The position numbers were made by a program, and so were the translations under genes. This document shows, in pieces, positions 10,971 to 26,000 of a stretch of DNA of 64,000 nucleotides (positions are counted from its first letter, which is position 1; every line of letters begins with the position of its first letter). This DNA comes from Neelides folsomi (Eukaryota; Arthropoda; Collembola; Neelipleona; Neelidae), in contig JAQGBZ010000044.1 of assembly GCA_034687125.1 (NCBI GenBank), positions 124,001-188,000 on the forward strand, read 5' to 3'. Under the pieces are notes generated by a model, which had not been told where the DNA came from, did not search any database, and worked only from the letters and a program-made list of their open reading frames with translations.

Positions 10971-12864
10971 ATGGAGGGATGTGAAGCAGTTGAAAGAGAA
11001 CTTGACAAAGTTCTTGTCAAGTTTGGAACCGTCGACGAACATTTTGACCGAAGCATTACGAAACAAATTAATATGATAAATAATTTCAAAGAACAATTTG
11101 AGTCGGGTAAATAGAATATTAATTTATTAATTTATATTTAATTAAACTTAATAAAATTCTAAGAATTTTGCCTTTTTTTTATTAAATTAAAGTTATTTTA
11201 CATCAAATAATTTATCTTTTTTAACAAATAGTTGGAGAAGATTTCGAAATTTCTGCAAGTCAAGCTCTCGTGTTATCCGATGCAGTAAGTCAAGTGAGGG
11301 AATGTGTCGGAAGAATTGCCAGCGACCATCGAGATCTTCATAGCACTGTTTCAAAAGTTGGAAAAGCTATTGATAGAGTAAGAAATCATTTATCATAATA
11401 ATTATATTAATATTAATGAACAATTGCTATTATTATTAATTAATTAATTTATTTTTATTAAGAACTTTAATCCTGATTTTGGAGCTATAACCCGTGATGG
11501 TCTCTTTGCTGGAAGTCGAGCTAAAATTCTTACTCAAGTTGTCTGTCAACATTTATATCGCCAAGGACTTTTAGAAATCGGTGAATCTCTTGCTTTAGTA
11601 AGGAAAATATATTTAACTTAATTCCGTTTTTAAGATTTGATTTAACTTTAATTTAATATTTAACTTTCAGGAATCGGAGCTTATTCTCGATCAACAATAC
11701 AAAGAACCATTTGTTGAGCTTCATAAGATCTTGGATGCATTGAAACAACGAGACATAGGCCCTGCTTTGAAATGGGCCCAGGAAAATAAAGAAGCTTTAG
11801 CAATCCAAGGGTCTAGTCTTGAATTCAAACTCCACAGACTCAATTTTCTCAAAATGTTAAAAAGAGGGCCGAAATATCAATTCGAAGCGATTAAATACGC
11901 TAGATCCAAATTCCAAGGGTTTATTGATAAACACGAAAAGGGTAAACTTAACAATTTTTATTTCCATTCATTCCAATCATTGCATGTAGGATAACTCACA
12001 TGGTGTATAGTTATTAATTTGTTTTCAGACGTCCAGACCTTAATGGGATCTTTGCTCTACGTTCCTGGGAATATTGAAGAATCTCCTTACAGTCATTTAT
12101 TCGAGCAAACCCTTTGGGAAGACATTCAAGAGACGTTTACAAGAGATTCGTGTGCCAGACTCGGACTTTCCATTGACTCACCTCTTGCAGTTTGGTAAGT
12201 GATTTATTTAATTATATTTAACTTTTATACCTAGCTTTATTTATTGTATCTAACCTTATTTTTTAAAAATATTAAGCTTTGCAGCAGGATGCGTTGCACT
12301 TCCGGCTCTTCTCAATATTTGTCAGGTCATGCAAGCCCGACAAGTTAGCAGCATTTGGAACGGAAAAGACGAACTTCCTGTGAGTGTTGGATTTATCAAA
12401 ACACTTTATTTAAACCTTATAAAATTTAACTAACGTTTAACTATCGTTAAACATATTAATAAACTATTTAATGATAAAAACATAAGAGAATATAATTGAT
12501 CTAATTTTGAATGAATCTTAATTGTAATTTATTATATATTCCCATTAGATTGAAATTGAACTTGGCAAGGGATTTCACTTTCATTCAGTTTTCGCTTGCC
12601 CAATTCTTCGACAGCAAGCGTCTGAATCGAATCCTCCGATGCGTCTCACCTGTGGCCATGTAATTTCAAGAGACGCTTTGCACAAATTGGCTTCAGGAAA
12701 TAAGTAAGCTTTACAAATGACTCACTACATCCAAATTAATTTTTTGTTAGCAATTTGATTATTAGCAATTTGAATATTAATAATTTGATTCTCTGTGTAG
12801 ATTGAAATGTCCTTACTGTCCTGGAGAACAAAATCCCAACGAAGCGAGGCAAATCACTTTTTAA
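10971..12864 (+). CDS. RMND5: RMND5 / GID2, CTLH-complex E3 ligase subunit
   Basis: Catalytic RING-like subunit of the GID/CTLH ubiquitin ligase, pairing with a MAEA/GID9 partner. Exons: 10971-11106, 11232-11377, 11463-11597, 11671-11941, 12029-12194, 12277-12379, 12549-12703, 12801-12864. All are in phase and encode 391 residues, the same length as human RMND5A as I recall it. A LisH-type segment lies near 113-145, followed by the CTLH region (about 150-210, [12 protein letters not shown]). The C-terminal degenerate RING begins near residue 336 (ACPILRQQ), continues with [15 protein letters not shown] and ends with [19 protein letters not shown], the diagnostic family tail. Introns are 73-169 nt. 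A polyadenylation hexamer AATAAA at 13132-13137 is suitably placed. The start has the family-typical position and no in-frame competitor. Identification is secure; RMND5A versus RMND5B is not meaningful outside vertebrates. Confidence 0.97.
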
Positions 12865-14018
12865 CCAAGCTACATTTGTCTTTTTAGTTAGAATCCAAAA
12901 GTTGCTGTCAATTCCCACAGTACGTAAATTTCAAGGGTTGAGACTTTCAAACTACACAAATTCATTACTAATGTCCTTATTGTGTATTTTCAAATTTAAC
13001 TTAATTTTTTATTTATACAGATCATATTTCTTATTTATAGTAATTCAAACTATGCTGACTTTATATAAGTACCTATTACTGTGTTTAGGTATAAAGTGAG
13101 TTTTATCATATTAAGTACTTAACATCATGTTAATAAATTAAAATCATTTATACTTCTATAAAAGTATTTCAATATAATTCTTAAAAGTATTAATAAAATC
13201 ATTTGATTAAAAAGGTTTTTAATTGTGTAATTTATTTCCATTAAAACATTTATTTTCTATATCAATTTAAATACCTTACATAAAATAGTAAATAAAAGTG
13301 TCAAATACACAGCGTTCAAAAATTGCTGTTTTATAACCAAATAATTTTTTTCAAATGGTATTTGAACTTTTAGTTAAATTTGATGATGAATAAATGAATG
13401 TTATTAACTGTATAAAAGTATTTCTTTATTCTCTACTTGTATCAAGTCAAAATTAATAATTTCATTAGTAGATTTTATATCTCAAGCAATTCATTTATCA
13501 TAATAATAATGATAGGCAGCTGAAAAGATGAACAATCTGTATAATTCATATTTAGTATATAATCAATATATATATATACTTAAATATTCACGTCATCAAC
13601 TTACTCAAAAATCTTGTCACAATGGAAATATTTACCAATAGCAATTGATATTAAAATAATAAATTTAAAAATACATTTGTGTGAATGTATTAAAAATAAT
13701 TAAATGATATATTTAATATATGAATAACATTTCCAGAGTTAAATTGAAACTAAAACACTAAAACTTATATTCTTCACTAAATAAACAAAAAAAGGTTAAA
13801 TAGTAAAATATAGGTCGAGGTGGAAATATAGGTTTGTATTATGCTGAGTTATATTAATTAACATATGTATATAATATAGATTTCCATATATATATATATT
13901 ATTATGAATTACATAACAAGAAATCCTTCCTTGTGTGCGGAAGAGAGAAAAAAGGGTGATTGAAGAAGGGGGCGACTTTGGCGTTTTTTGTCATCGCGAT
14001 GCATCGTAGTGATTGTGT
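12865..14018. other. Convergent 3' region between RMND5 and ARID5
   Basis: AT-rich tail-to-tail interval holding both 3' UTRs. AATAAA at 13132-13137 (plus) could serve RMND5, and TTTATT at 13425-13430 (AATAAA on minus) could serve ARID5. No other gene is seen. Confidence 0.5.
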
Positions 14019-17000
14019 TCACTTCGGGGGAGGTCGATGATCCTTCCCGGTGTGATTCCCTGGCCAATGTGGCGAGAAGGGCGGCGGGCCCAACCCGCCT
14101 TGCTGCAAAAGTTCCTTGTACATCTGGATCTGCTCCATTGAGAACTGCATCGGATTCATTTGCGGCGGGTTGGAGAAAAGCCCGGGCTGTCCCATGAGGA
14201 AGGGCGAAGAAAGAAGCGAAAGATACGCTGGGTCCATTTTGGAATAATAAGGATGGAGGAGATGGGAAAAGGAAAACTTCTCGGCCTCTCGGTTCTTCTC
14301 CTTTGACCCGGACGGGGTTTGGGCGACCCCGGAGGTCGACTGACTTTTGTCCCCTTCTCTTTGGCGGGTTTTGAGCGGGGCGGGAAGGGCGTGGAGAAGC
14401 TGGTGGCTTTTGTCTTCCTTCCGTTGGGCCACGGTGGGAGTCCCTGGAGGGCGCCACACAGGCTTTGCCTCTCTTTTCCCCCTATGATTCCCCTGGTGGG
14501 GATGGAATGGGCCATGGGGGTCCTTCTTGCTCCCTTGGGGAAGGTTGGAAGGGAACAGGGTCACTTCGGAGGTCAGACGGAGCCCGAGTTGGTTCATGGC
14601 ATTCGGCGGTGGAATGTTTGCAAGATTGTGGAAGATGTGTTTGGCAGGGCCGTTGGGGGTCGGGCCGGACTTGACCGTGAGGTCGAGCAGCTCGGGCTCG
14701 ACGTTCACATTCACGTTCACATTGACGTTGAGGGAATGGCGGGAGTCGGTGCGGTTCCTCTTCATGCTGAAGTCGAGGATCTCGAGGGAGCTTGAACTTT
14801 CACCTCGGTGGTGGTTGGAAATAGGAAGAAGCTGCTGAGGAACTGGAGACGCTTTGGGAGCCTTTCGACCAACCATGGCACAAGGATCCCCGTAAATCTT
14901 GGAAGTTGGGACGAATGGGGAAGGAGATCCGTGGATTCGAATCCCTCCCACCTGAAATTAAATTAAATAATTAAATTTACGAACTCACAACCAAATCCTG
15001 TCAAACTTTATGGGAATTTACTCAAAACGTTCAATGGTAAGGTTTAACGTTAAAGGTTAAAAGGGTAAAAGGAAAGATTAAAATCCCCCTTGGAAAGTTT
15101 TTCTCCAAACGAATAAATTTGTCATCAATCGAGGTATATTTATTTAAATTTAAATATATTTATTTAAGTCTTTAAATGATTATTTTACTACTAAATATAT
15201 TTATTCAAGTGTTAAAATGATTTTTTTATTACCTGTGATTTGAGTGCCGGGTCGACGGGTGTGATGCTTAAAATTGCCCGTTCACTTCCGGTCTTCCCTT
15301 TGGGAATTGAGCGTGGTTTTGAGTCCTCGACCGTCTTCTGTTTTTGATTTCTCTCTCCAGTGTTGGGATGGAAGACGGGATTTGGAAGACGCTGGTCGGG
15401 GTCAGTCTTGAACTTCTTTGCCCGATGACCTTCCTCTCCACTCTCCGGCTTTTGAATGACTGAGGGTCGAATGGGGAGGATTTGAAGGGCATTGGACTTT
15501 TCGAGCTTTTGGGCAAGTTCACTCAGAGCTGGGCCAAGAAGCTCGGCATTCAAATGACGGTCAGCTTTCACTTCAGGAATTGACCCAGGGTCACTGTTTT
15601 GAGGAGAAAATGAGGAATTGCTGGTTCCTCCGCTGTGACTTCGCTTAGTTCCCCCGTTCTTCCCCTTTGACCCGATGGTGGGTTCGATCTTGAGGATTTG
15701 TAGCCCGTTCGAGTTTGCTCCGATGACGAGTGAGGACGAGTATTGACCCACGTTCTTGTGACCTCCCAATGTCGCCGGACTCTGCGGCTTCTCGACCTTC
15801 TCCAGCTTGATTGGAGTTCCTAATCCATTCACGATCTGCTTCCCCTGGAAATTCATTTTCAGATAATGAAGTCTCCAAATATTGACAAAATAGGGAGAGA
15901 AACAAACAACGCGAAATTGAACTAATTTTATAATTTCTAATGTGCATTGAGTCGTCAATACGCAGATATATAAAACGTATTCGCTAACTTAGCCCCGCGT
16001 TTGTAAATTTAAAAAGTTGTAACATTGTAAATTATAGCTTAATTTATCATAGACTTAATTTACTAAATAATATTAGTTTTATTTTAAACTCAAGCCTTTG
16101 CCTTTGTTAACAAATGGGAAATAATCTTAAAAACGTCAATTCTTATAATCCATAAATTTTGTTCTATTAACAACAAATCTTGGTTATTTATACAAAGATA
16201 GGTGGAGAAATAAAGAATAAATTTTTAGAGTGAATTATGAGATGAGATTAGAAGGGAACATTTTAAACTACCAAGCTAATCCCATCAAAATGCAGGTATT
16301 AGATCTAAATAGTTAAAAGGCAAAGGATTAAATGGGATAATAATTCCATTATAATATTATATTGGTCTAAAAATATCACACAACTCAAGCTTCATATTGT
16401 TTTAGTAATAGTAAACTAAATTTTGATAACTCATAAAACCCATTTAATAATGAGCTCATAATGTAATTACATACATTTATTATTATTTATGTTATTATAT
16501 GTAATATTAGCAATATTTAATTTATTTAATTTGTTTACCTTATCCGAATTGAAACTTCCGTTCGAAGAAGTCTCAGATTCATTTGATTCAGATCCAAGTG
16601 ATGGATTTCTCTTCCTCTTCTTTCTCGGTCTCCCCTTTAACTTCGGAGCTGGAATTAAATATAAATGAATTATTAACTCAAATGATCCACAATGATGACC
16701 AATGCATTTAATTGGAACAAATGAATGAAGCCTTTAAGGCCAAGTAGTACAAAAACCTAACTTGATTAAATTATCTCGAGTCTTATGAGAATGAAAATTG
16801 AGTGCGATAAATGGGATCATTTTATCGTGTGCAGCCATTAATAAATAACTTCACTCGTCTTCAATCATTCCATTCTTTATAAAAAATTATATAAAGATTC
16901 ACTTACAAGTCCAATGATGATTAATAAAGTTTATCTTTTTAGGAAAATGGGTTTGACTCTTAAAAGGACTCAATATCAGAATTGATTGAATAAGACTACA

Positions 17001-20000
17001 TAACATATGTTAACTAAATATCAGTATATACAGGGTGGGCCATATTTATTTTTTAAATATACAATCGTATAAAAAAGCAACTTATGGCCCACCATGTACA
17101 ATACATATATCTATATCTTAAATACTACAATACAAAAATAAATATAATTGGTATCAATTCAATAGCGGACTATAACCCCCCAATGAATAAAATAAACTGG
17201 GAACTATTTTTTATTTACTCAAAAGACTCATATTATTTATCAAAAGCTAATATATTTATAACAACAATCATACGCATATTAAATTTAAATTACTAATGTG
17301 CGCAGAAGGTCATTAAAATAAAAATATTAAATAATGGGATTAAAAAATTAAAAATATCTAAAATAAATATCAAATTTTGTTTATTTGAGTGAGGAAATGA
17401 AAACTTACCCAAATGATTACAAAGAAGTTCGTGGTCTTCGAGTTCCTGATAGTCAAAGACTTCTTTTGCAAATAGCAGCCGACAGTTTGGCCCAACGCTG
17501 AGTCCGCCAAGTGCGAGGACGAGAGGATGAGAGAGCCAATTGGCAATGTCTGGCGATCCTTCAAGTCTCTTCAAAACCGTCCTCAGCCGAATATATCGTT
17601 CGTAGTTGAGGACCACGACACGACTTGACCCTGAGAATAATAAAATATCGGTCACCAACTCCCAAGATTGGGTCAATGTCTCCCGATTGACCAAAGTGAG
17701 TTTGATTGGTGGGCGGGAGATTCCGCCAGGACCCTCCGTCCTCACTAATTAACAATATCTGGTAGTTTAAATATTCTTGGAGCAGATCCCCGGATCAATC
17801 CACAACCCCTCCTAAGACTATCAACTCATCCTTTTACTTCCATGTACAAATAAAAATAAAGGAATATATCTATTGCATATATCATATAAATATTACATAT
17901 ATAATATATGATATATGTATTTAAAACTATCTTGGTCATATTTATAAGGTTATGATTCCAAGGAGCTCCTTCTCGACCATATCGCCCCATCCCAAAAATA
18001 ATCAGAGTTGAAGATTATATTATTGGTTCTTATGGGACATCTGTCTTGAACTCCTTTTTGGTCTGTTTTCTATTTAGCTCCCCCCTTTGGCCTCTCAGAC
18101 CCTCAGAGGGACCAAAGGAGAGATAACACACAACATGATCCATATTATTATAACAACTCTCATGTCTCCAAACATTGGCCAATATTAATCAAAGAATAAG
18201 AAATAAATACAGAAATTAATAAATTTGTAAATACTACAAATAACAATACATAGTTTCATATAATTAATAAAAACACTTGTGGATTAAAATCTGCTCCGTT
18301 GGTTCTCTATAATAATAACTATCTGTATATGGTAACTACAGGTATATGCTGTATTAATATACATAGTAAATAAACTCACTGTAAATATAGTTAATATTTA
18401 AATATTAATTAATACAGTTAATATTTAATTTAAATATGAGTTAAATTTAATGAACTTACCAGGTTCAGGAAATTCTGTCACTTTTTCATTCTTTCCAAAT
18501 TTCTCACTCAGAAACGCTCGACTTAGGGGAGTTATCGGGGAATTTGATGCCGCCGTGGCGGGAGTTACATAACCCCAATCCCAGTCCGATTCTTCAACGA
18601 ACCAAGAGATCAAATCCGGGGCTCTAATGATCACTTTGTCCTGAAGGGCGATTACTTCATCCTACAAAACAATTAAATAAACAACATTAATAAACAGTAA
18701 TTGACCAAATAACAGTAATTGAATTAAACTTAATTTTAAACTTATTTATCCATAAACATAATTATAATAATTAACATCCATAATTGACATATTGTAAATG
18801 TGGTCCTAATGTGTGTAGAATGAAAATGGTGGTCAAAAGGGTAAACGGACTCATCGTCCTCCTCTCTTGGGGGACGAAATTGAATAGGAAAAACTCGACA
18901 TGCTCACACACAATAAAATGAATTCTTGTTCAAATTGGGTGGCAGCCATTCTTCTTTTCACCCCCATACAATTTATTACATTATTTACAAAATAATCCTT
19001 TTTTATTCACTTAAATATTTTTTTATTTAATAAACTACTTTATTAAATTTTATTTTGGTTAAATGTGATGGAAAAAATGAGGAGTTTCCTTATTAATTTC
19101 CCAAACCCGAGGAATCGTAAAATGTGTTCCTAATTCGATTTCCAGGACCTTAAAAATTATTTGGTGGAAAATGTGTGTAAGGAATAATTGATGCTCGTAA
19201 CCATTTCCTGAAAAGCTGAGCTATCATAAAGGAATCAACAGGAGATGGATTATAATGGAATTACAAGGGAGATATTCAATTGAGTAATTTAATACTGGTG
19301 GAAACATTGCTAATTCATCCTGAGTGGATCTTTGTGAAAAAATCCCATTTTAAATTCAATTCTTCCATTAATAATAACGAAATGATTTATTTAGCAAGGA
19401 TGGTTTTTCCAGAGAGAATGACGCACTGTTTCGTTTTATTTTATAAATTGTTTAATATCCCTGCATATAAAATACATAAATATAAATACATATATTGTTA
19501 TGAATTGTAAACACATATATTGTCAAGTCTCACGTATTGTAAATACATACATATATTATGAATATGTAATGATGTAAATATGTATTGTATGTACATTACA
19601 TCAATGTAGTTTTAACATGGATGAAAATCCATCTGATTTATTTAGGCATTTATATTACCTGGATTGGTTCTTGTCAACTTGTGCCATCTGAACCTGTCAA
19701 TTTAATCCAACACTCATGTATAAAATGAAAATTGAAGTGATTCTTGGAACCGTTCATTTATTACAATTTACAAAAGCGCGGAGCGTATGGAAGGGAAAAA
19801 CGGAATTGAAATGAGATTTGAACTAATGCGGTTCTCGAATGACTCCATACATCTCTTTAAATATACATGTTGATATAGGTATATTAACTATATAATATAC
19901 GAAAGTCCAAAATTGGTTTATAACTTCCGAGGGCGGTTTCCGAACAGCGTCCGAATCCAATCACACACCCGACGAGAAGGAAAAGAGACATCATAAGTAC

Positions 20001-23000
20001 ACACATGTATATACCAAGCATATAAAATAAAATCCATTTTAGCATAATCTTCAATCTTGAAATCGATTTAAAATTCATGGGATGAATCCGTGTGGGACTC
20101 TCGTGAAGGCTAATTTACCACAATTTCGGCCCTCTTAAAAAGTTCTTCGAACCAAAAGGAAAATGTTTTTGGGCATCGCTCAGATTCAAATTTTCATACC
20201 TTTGATATATAAATTATATTAACTACATTATATATATAGGTTTAATATATTTCATGAATAAGGAAATTTCCTCAAAAGAACACGTCGACGTCCTTGTGTC
20301 TTTAATGTCAAACGACATCTGAGTTCCGAAAACATTACACAGAAAGACTCAGTTTAGGAGGAAAGTCTTGTTTATCAAAATGTCAAGACTTTTTTATGTG
20401 GCGTCGATGCGAGGGAAAAAAAGAAACCTCGGGTTGTGAAGGACGAAACACGACCAAGGTACAGTCAGATTAACCATACAGACAAATACATAAATATAAA
20501 ATACTCATCCCTCATATCCAATTACACTCCTCTTAATTAATTAATTAATCATTATAATTTAAATATTTAAATATTTTTATTCTCTTGACTTCTATGAATA
20601 TTATAATATTATAATATTTAATTCCACTCACTATATTGCATTGTTAACAGGTAAATAGAAAGTTGATTTTTGCCCTTTATTTAGCATTTGACATTTAATT
20701 AAATAAGGTTATATTTAAAATCGTGTATTCCCGATGTGGTAGGGGAATTTGAGGGTTGATTTTCTTTTATGAGAATCACTTGAAGGCGAACAATAATTTG
20801 TTTCTTGAGCCCGAGGGCGATGAGTCCGATGAGGAACAATTTCCATCCGAACCCTTCGCGGACCCTCAAAATACTCAAAAACTCCCCAACACCACCGGGA
20901 ATGGGAGGATTCTGCAAAATGAAGGTTCTCCGAAAAACTCGAAAGGATAATCCTTTTATTTATAATAAACTTTGAAAGAAAATAATCCAAATGTGTCATT
21001 CAAATCACACAATGCAATTGAAAAATACATAAAATTGAAAATTGAATGTCTAAAAATACACACCACACTTTTTTATAAAAAAACTAAAATGTTCTTTAAT
21101 ACATAAATCATTTTACATCATTTTATACTCTTATTTAAAATATGATTTGTTCAAATTTAGATATAAACAATTAGTTGTTTTACCAATTATAAATATTAAC
21201 TACTGAATTTAAGAATGATGTTTATTCTGTCGGGTTGAAGCATTAGGTATTATTATAAATTGAATTATTTTTTTATAATGGGATGAGTTGTAAAGTAATT
21301 ATGTTTTCAATCACTGGATTGACTAGACGTCATGAAGTTGATTTGCAAAAGAGTCGATTGGTCCTGAGTTTAAATAATCTCCAGACATATTTGAAGACTG
21401 GGTTTGAAACTCGTTTCGCCTCGAGACAGAAGTCGAAGAAGCCGAAACATTTATAACCTTTCTTACCTTCGGGACTTTGCTAACCCAATAATATTACAAT
21501 GAGCCACTGCCTCATTTTAAATAAGGAAATTGTATATGAGCAGAATGGACTTATTTCTAATTGTGTAATACCTAATGTAATCCCCCAGGGCGAAATGACT
21601 CAAAAACTCAACAAAAAGAGTGGAAAGATGGAAAGGAATTAAATTGAAAAAAATTCGACACTCCGTTCAAAGCACTAAATTAAATGTGTTTATACAGCCA
21701 AAAGAGGATAAATAAATGAAAATCATTTTCCCTTCAGTGCAAAAATTCTCGTGGGCTGAGTGCCAAATAACCTTGCAGAAAAACATTTATTCTTCACAAG
21801 CCCTCAATTTCTTATTAATTACACTTAAAAGTTTTTTTAATCGAAGCCAATGCCATATAATCATAATCATATATAAACTAATAAATATTATAAAAATAAT
21901 ATAAAAATACCATTCATCATAATTTCAAATACTCATTTGACTATAAAATTTAAACTATAAAATTTGAAAATTTGAAACTAAAATTTGAATAAAAAAGATT
22001 ATGAATGTTATAATAACTCAGGTATTTTTTATGTGTGTCAACACAGGTGTAAATAAATAAATAATATTGAAATCTTTCACCTTCTTCTTGATGAAGGTGA
22101 AGAGGGGTAATAAATTGATATTGGGTTTCCACCTTCGTTGCCATTTTAAAATAAGAGAAAGGGGGGATCGTAAAATTTGGGACTGTATGAAGTCTATGAA
22201 GGAAGTCAATATCTAAAGAGAATGAAATGTATTTTGGGGGGAAGGGGACGACCGGAGGGTTGAACACACTCTTGGTATATCTCCAATACATATTAAATAT
22301 CTCTTATATTTCAAGTTTGGGTATACAAAGTTTGGATAGAGGTAACCGTCCCCTCAGATCCTCCACGTCCAATGCTAACTCTGAGGCCAAAGAATAGACC
22401 CAACATTTTTTTGTCGACCGACAGAGGAGGGAGGAATCCTTCCTTTATAACAACACCAAAAAACCCATCAACTTCATAATTACTAAACGACATTTAAAAG
22501 GGGTGAAAGAGACCTTGAGGAAATCTCATCCATCCACATCCAATAAATTACAATATTAATCCAAATTCCCCACATTCGATAATATTTTAATCATATTTTA
22601 ATACTTTTAAGGAAATTAAATTTATAATTTTTTTAATGTGGAGGAATTGCATTCACCCCTTCCGGCCCTCGTTTCAATTAAAAGACAAGGTTGAGATTGA
22701 ATCCAATGAACACAATTCCTAATGAAATGGGAGGAAGAGGGGAGAGTCGAAATAATGGGGGAAAATCTTCCAAGGACCCCTTCAAACTCAAAGTCATAAA
22801 TATGGAGTTAGTGAGAGAATTTGAACAAACCCACAATGACACTCAAATTTAATTCTTTTTTAATTAAAATTGAAAATAATCTTTTTAGGACAATTTCATT
22901 TGATTCAAAAATGTCGTTGATGTTCAAAATCTCATTCAACCCCATATTTATATAAACCCTGTATATACAATAATTATATTTTACTGATATGTATTTGTAA

Positions 23001-26000
23001 GTTATTTGAATTCATCTACATACTTTACAATAAATAAAAAGTATATGTACACTTTTAAACAAATGTGTATATAAGTAATGTATAGGTCTGTATATAAAGT
23101 TGAGGTCTCTGGCGTCTGAGTTGTTTGATATGAAATCATTTAAAGACTCCGCCTACACATAAGGTCCAATTCCAAGAGTAACCGGCTCATTTACAAGACA
23201 ACTCATATACACACACCTTTGAGCAAAACACTTACATGGTGAATAATTGAGCTTTATTTAATTGGAAGGAAGTAATTAGTAATTAAGCAATTAGTAATTC
23301 TACATTTCTCTCTCAATTATTGAAAATGGGTAATAATGGGCGGGAGAAGGAAAGGAGTTTAATTAAAGACCTCCTTTGAGAAAAGCATTTAAAAAAGTGG
23401 AAAAACCAATGGGGATGTTCAGTTGGTCCAAGAAGTGTCCTTTGAGAAAAAAAGGTGAATATTTGACAAAGACCTGAATTCTTAAGCCGGAATAAATGAA
23501 TTGAATCCCGGCAAAACGGGAGGTAAAAGAAATTTAATAAAGAGGAGGAAAATATTCAGCCAGTCAAATGAAATCTCATTGAGAGGATGAGAAAATCCTT
23601 ATTTGCAAATGGTTATTAGATACAGGGACGATGGAAGGGAGATACCTATATGTATAATATATATATATATATATATCCCGCATTCTTTCCATCTCTCTCC
23701 CCTCAGGGATATAGAGATATTTGTTGAATGCATTTGAGTAACCCTCCTCGACCACGTCGGTATGATGGGAGTGAGCGGATAAGGAGCCCACAATAAGTTT
23801 TCCCTTCTTTTTCGAAGAACTTTATGTTGAGTTTACAAGTCTCGGGTATCGATCCGGAGAAAGATAAAAAAAACTTTTTTCATCCCTTCCAAAAATTAAT
23901 ACAAGAAACGAGGGAATATTTTCAATAATAGAATGGAAACTCTTCAAAACTTCACAAGAGGAAGAGAATTATTAAAAAAAATAAAAAAAGGGTTTGACTC
24001 CAACGTTGTAAATGAATATAAATACCAATTGAGCATAGCTATAAATTAAATAAGCTTCATCTTCTTCCTACTTTAAATATAAACCATCTTACCATTAAGT
24101 CTACATATATCCTATTAAATCTACATATTTATACATCTTATGTTGATTCACTCAAATAAAATGTATACACATGTATGAATACGTATAGTACATAAATGTA
24201 TAATAAAATGCATAAACATTCAAATCTATTTACTAATAGATATATACTTAAATGGTATGTATGATATATCTTATATAGGGACACTTTTTATGTCTACATC
24301 TGCCACTCTCACACATTGGGCACATATGGTATGGAGCAATTAAGTACTAACATGTTACCATAATAAGGACAAATACCAACATGTGTAAAAATGTTTAAAG
24401 TGGAAAAGGGTTAATTTAACGTTAAAATATATCAAAATTCCTCAAAAGTTTTTGTAGTAAATTAATTATTTTCATCCTACGGGGTTCTTGGAGCATTATG
24501 AGATGATCTTTTAAGAGATTTCTTTGTGTTTATTTTCACAAATCCCATTTAATTTTCATATCCAATTTAACTATAATTACAATTAACTACAATTAAATGG
24601 ACTACAATACAAATATTACAATATAAATATTATATTTTGAAAACTACCCAAACAATGTGATCTGAGGGACAATGGGGAGAGAAATGTGCAAAAGTTTTTT
24701 TTTCATTAGGGTAAACTCCTTCCATCTCCTTTGGGGAAGTGAACACGTAATAATGTATTAACGCTGTTCCGCTCGTTTCCCCCTACACAACACTCGAAGC
24801 CACCTGCGAGCTTCCAGAGATATATAAGTAGGATACAATATAAGCAGGATATATCCCTTCTGTACAATTATCCCTTTATATACAGATCATATTAGATCTC
24901 ATAGTATAGTTAATAGTTAGACTTGTCGAGGCCTACTGCACCACTCATACACGCACCCTGCATTTACTCTTTTTACTCATCTTTTTGCGCAACATTTGCC
25001 ACTTTCCCCCTCAAGCCACATTTATTTAATTGAAGGTGTGTGGGGGGAAATAAAAATCATCAATCGATTCATAATCAAAATACATCATTGGAGGAACAAA
25101 ATCAAAATTGGAGTTGAAAAAAATATGTTTTTTATTTTAATATGCATATTTCACCATATGAGATCAAATTAAATTACATGTATGAGAAGATATATAAAGG
25201 AAATATAGGTAGAAATATATTGACCATTTTTCTATACGAATTTCTACTAGGTTTTTATATATAGTATATCTATATATTTTACTTCCATTTTCTCATTTTG
25301 TTTTATTTCCTTTTATATGGTAAATATGAGATATTTGTAAGATGTATAGATTATATTTCTTCCAAATGAATCAAGTTTGGGCAAATTCACTCAATTTCCC
25401 ATGCGCACAACACAAAAGGGACGATTAATAGAGATTTTGAAGGTAGGAAATATATACAGGGGATATTTAAATATATAAAACTCAATGGTTTTATATAGAC
25501 TTTAAATGTATCACCATTCCTTTATATTTGGATCTATTCAATTGTGGTGTGTGTGTTTAAGTCGAAAGTGAGGAAATTGGGGAATTGTAATATTCTTTAT
25601 ATGTACATCCAAATATACCATATACATTGAGACTTATACAAGTACATACTTATATATTTAACTATTTAGATATATATTCCTGTATTTGTGTATCTGTGTG
25701 TGCATTGAGGCTTCACCTCCTTGTTCCTCACCAGCGGATCTAAAAATGGATCTTAAAAGCTTTTAAAGAAATCTCTTTCTTCAGGAATCCCCTTTAAATT
25801 GGCCCCCCATCTCCTCTTATAACTATTCATTTATTCTCATACAAACACATCGGGTTCATTCAATTCAATTATTGTTAATTAATTTTTTTTTCTCAAATAG
25901 CATATTTTATCATATGTAATAATATACCTATAATGAATTCAAGATTTATTCAATCGGGATCATAAATTGCCAAATGTAAATCATATGTATTAACATTATT

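Noticed and set aside
20715-20999. Overlapping open frames on both strands in the ARID5 intron
   Set aside because: No similarity, poor splice sites and only modest GC enrichment; treated as possible regulatory sequence.
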